A DNA stretch of 5,869 nt from Desulfatitalea sp. (GTDB lineage: Bacteria; Desulfobacterota; Desulfobacteria; Desulfobacterales; Desulfosarcinaceae): the NCBI GenBank assembly GCA_018224505.1, contig JAGTVD010000249.1, forward strand, positions 1-5,869, in the 5' to 3' direction. Below the pieces are notes generated by a model, which worked only from the letters and a program-made list of their open reading frames with translations, made no database searches and had not been told where the DNA came from. Positions within the stretch are counted from its first letter, which is position 1. Every line of letters begins with the position of its first letter. Positions 4,752-5,869 of this stretch are shown here, one piece after another. Position numbers and translations under genes: made by a program.

Positions 4752-5869
4752 ATGACTGAATATGATTACAGAAAGCTTTTCCCAAGAATGCCGCGCCGGG
4801 TGACCATCGGTGACATCACCATTCGCGACGGATTCCAACACCTGGAGAAATTCATCTCCACTCGGGCCAAAAATTTCTACCTGGAAGAGCTGATCTTCGC
4901 AGGATGCCGCAATATCGAAGTGACCAACCTGGGCAACCCCTACCTGATGCCCCAGTTCAGCGACGCTGAAGTGCTCTTGAAAAACCTGCGTAGCGACAAG
5001 TTCAAGGAGCGATGCGCGCGCAAAGGGGTGCCCTATGACGAGATCGTCCTTACCGCTATCACCATTCGCGAGCCGTCCGTGGACCGCGCCATTCGCTTAA
5101 AGGAGCAGGGCATCGGTCCGGACCGGGTGCTGATGATGGTTTCCACTGAGGAGGAGCACCATTTCGCCAATGCCGGCTGTACCCTGCCTGAATACTGGCA
5201 AGAGGCCGAGCGGTGTATCCGCAAGTGCAAGGATGCCGGCATCAAGATGTGCGGCACGGTGAGCACCATCTGGGGCAGCCCCATCGGCGGTGCTACGCGT
5301 CTGGAAGATGCCGTGGAATTCACCAAGCGCTGGCTGGAAATCGGTGCTGATGACATCGAGCATGCGGACCATGACGGCAGTGCATCGGCTCCGGAGGTAT
5401 ACCGTTATTTTGCCATGATCCTGGACCAAATCCCCGATACCCGGCTGCACATCGCCCACTTCCATGAAACCAAGCGGGTGGCGGCGGCGTCGGTGCTGGC
5501 GGCCCTGCAGGCCGGCATCTGCCACTTTGAAGCCACCATGGGCGGCCTGGGCGGCCAGCCGGCCAACTTCCTGGACGACTGCCCGGTGCCCGGCACCGGC
5601 GATTACTACTACAACGATCCGCGCTATGTGGGATTGATCTGTCTGGAGGACCTGCTGGTGCAGATCGACGAGATGGGCATCGAACACGGCTACGATGTGG
5701 ACCGCATTCTGTGGCTGGGCCGCCAGTTGGAGCGCACCGTGGGCCACCGGCTTAGATCCGAGGCGATTCTCAACGGTCGCACCCTCAAAGAGGGCCACCC
5801 CCGTTTTGCGCGCCCGGGTCTCAAGCCGCGCAAAGCCAAAATAGGAGAACAGCCGGACCAGCAGTGGCC
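4752..5869 (+). CDS. HMG-CoA-lyase-like DRE-TIM metallolyase lacking the catalytic cysteine, 3' end beyond window
   Basis: TIM-barrel protein of the HMG-CoA lyase/pyruvate carboxyltransferase family, 372 residues visible with no stop. Family features: TIRDGFQ with Arg25-Asp26 (catalytic Arg and metal ligand), NIEVTNLGNPYLMPQ at 54-68, the metal-binding HFHET with His236 and His238, and GGLGGQP at 264-270. HMG-CoA lyase (human numbering) uses Cys266, 33 residues after the first metal-binding His. Here the residue at that spacing is Gln269, and the loop asparagine (Asn275) also has no equivalent. The fold and metal site are thus kept while the known general acid is lost. The protein runs at least 45 residues past the length of HMG-CoA lyase, ending in a Lys/Arg/Pro-rich tail. 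AGGAGG lies 5 bp before the ATG, and the gene is 13 bp after the hydratase. It may cleave or condense a branched 3-hydroxyacyl-CoA or a related acid by a modified mechanism; a canonical HMG-CoA lyase is unlikely. Family certain, reaction unknown. Confidence 0.85.
   Translation, partial: MTEYDYRKLFPRMPRRVTIGDITIRDGFQHLEKFISTRAKNFYLEELIFAGCRNIEVTNLGNPYLMPQFSDAEVLLKNLRSDKFKERCARKGVPYDEIVLTAITIREPSVDRAIRLKEQGIGPDRVLMMVSTEEEHHFANAGCTLPEYWQEAERCIRKCKDAGIKMCGTVSTIWGSPIGGATRLEDAVEFTKRWLEIGADDIEHADHDGSASAPEVYRYFAMILDQIPDTRLHIAHFHETKRVAAASVLAALQAGICHFEATMGGLGGQPANFLDDCPVPGTGDYYYNDPRYVGLICLEDLLVQIDEMGIEHGYDVDRILWLGRQLERTVGHRLRSEAILNGRTLKEGHPRFARPGLKPRKAKIGEQPDQQW

Noticed and set aside
5097..5798. Minus-strand open frame of 233 codons
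   Set aside because: It is antisense to the HMG-CoA-lyase-like gene, whose conserved metal-site motifs prove the plus strand is coding here.
4752..5869. Plain annotation as HMG-CoA lyase
   Set aside because: The catalytic cysteine and loop asparagine are missing, so the family name is kept but not the specific activity.

Overview
This GC-rich, densely coding window is bacterial. It carries acyl-CoA catabolism genes of a kind common in anaerobic or facultative degraders of short and branched fatty acids. A sulfate-reducing Desulfobacterota-type host is my guess from gene style and codon use; it is inference only. There are no RNA genes, mobile elements or CRISPR arrays.

Layout: two transcription units diverge from a ~390-bp control region (about 1754-2146). 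Leftward on the minus strand lie a TetR-family regulator (1753-1046) and, 24 bp further on, the first 340 codons of a fused adenosylcobalamin-dependent acyl-CoA mutase of the IcmF type (1021 to beyond base 1). Its B12-binding domain and most of its G-protein chaperone domain are visible; the substrate-binding barrel is outside the window. Rightward on the plus strand lie a second, different TetR regulator (2147-2752), an acyl-CoA dehydrogenase (2783-3931), a crotonase close in sequence to methylglutaconyl-CoA hydratase (3959-4738) and an HMG-CoA-lyase-like TIM-barrel protein (4752 to beyond 5869). Gaps in the plus operon are 13-30 bp, and the three enzyme genes each have a strong Shine-Dalgarno sequence.

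The control region holds a candidate promoter in each direction. Just downstream of each predicted transcription start is a different 16-bp palindrome (1872-1887 and 2027-2042), as expected if each regulator represses its own operon. Between the promoters is a third array of alternating AAATGA/TCATTT half-sites (1932-1955).

Working together (inference): the mutase would rearrange a branched acyl-CoA (isobutyryl-CoA to butyryl-CoA, or pivalyl-CoA to isovaleryl-CoA). The dehydrogenase and hydratase would then oxidise and hydrate the product, and the lyase-like enzyme would cleave a branched 3-hydroxyacyl-CoA. The set resembles a leucine/isovalerate route, but two details do not fit. The dehydrogenase has its catalytic glutamate at the ordinary position rather than the isovaleryl-CoA dehydrogenase position. 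The lyase-like protein keeps the metal-binding His-x-His and Arg-Asp but has glutamine where HMG-CoA lyase has its catalytic cysteine, plus a C-terminal extension. That last protein is the best candidate here for an undescribed activity.
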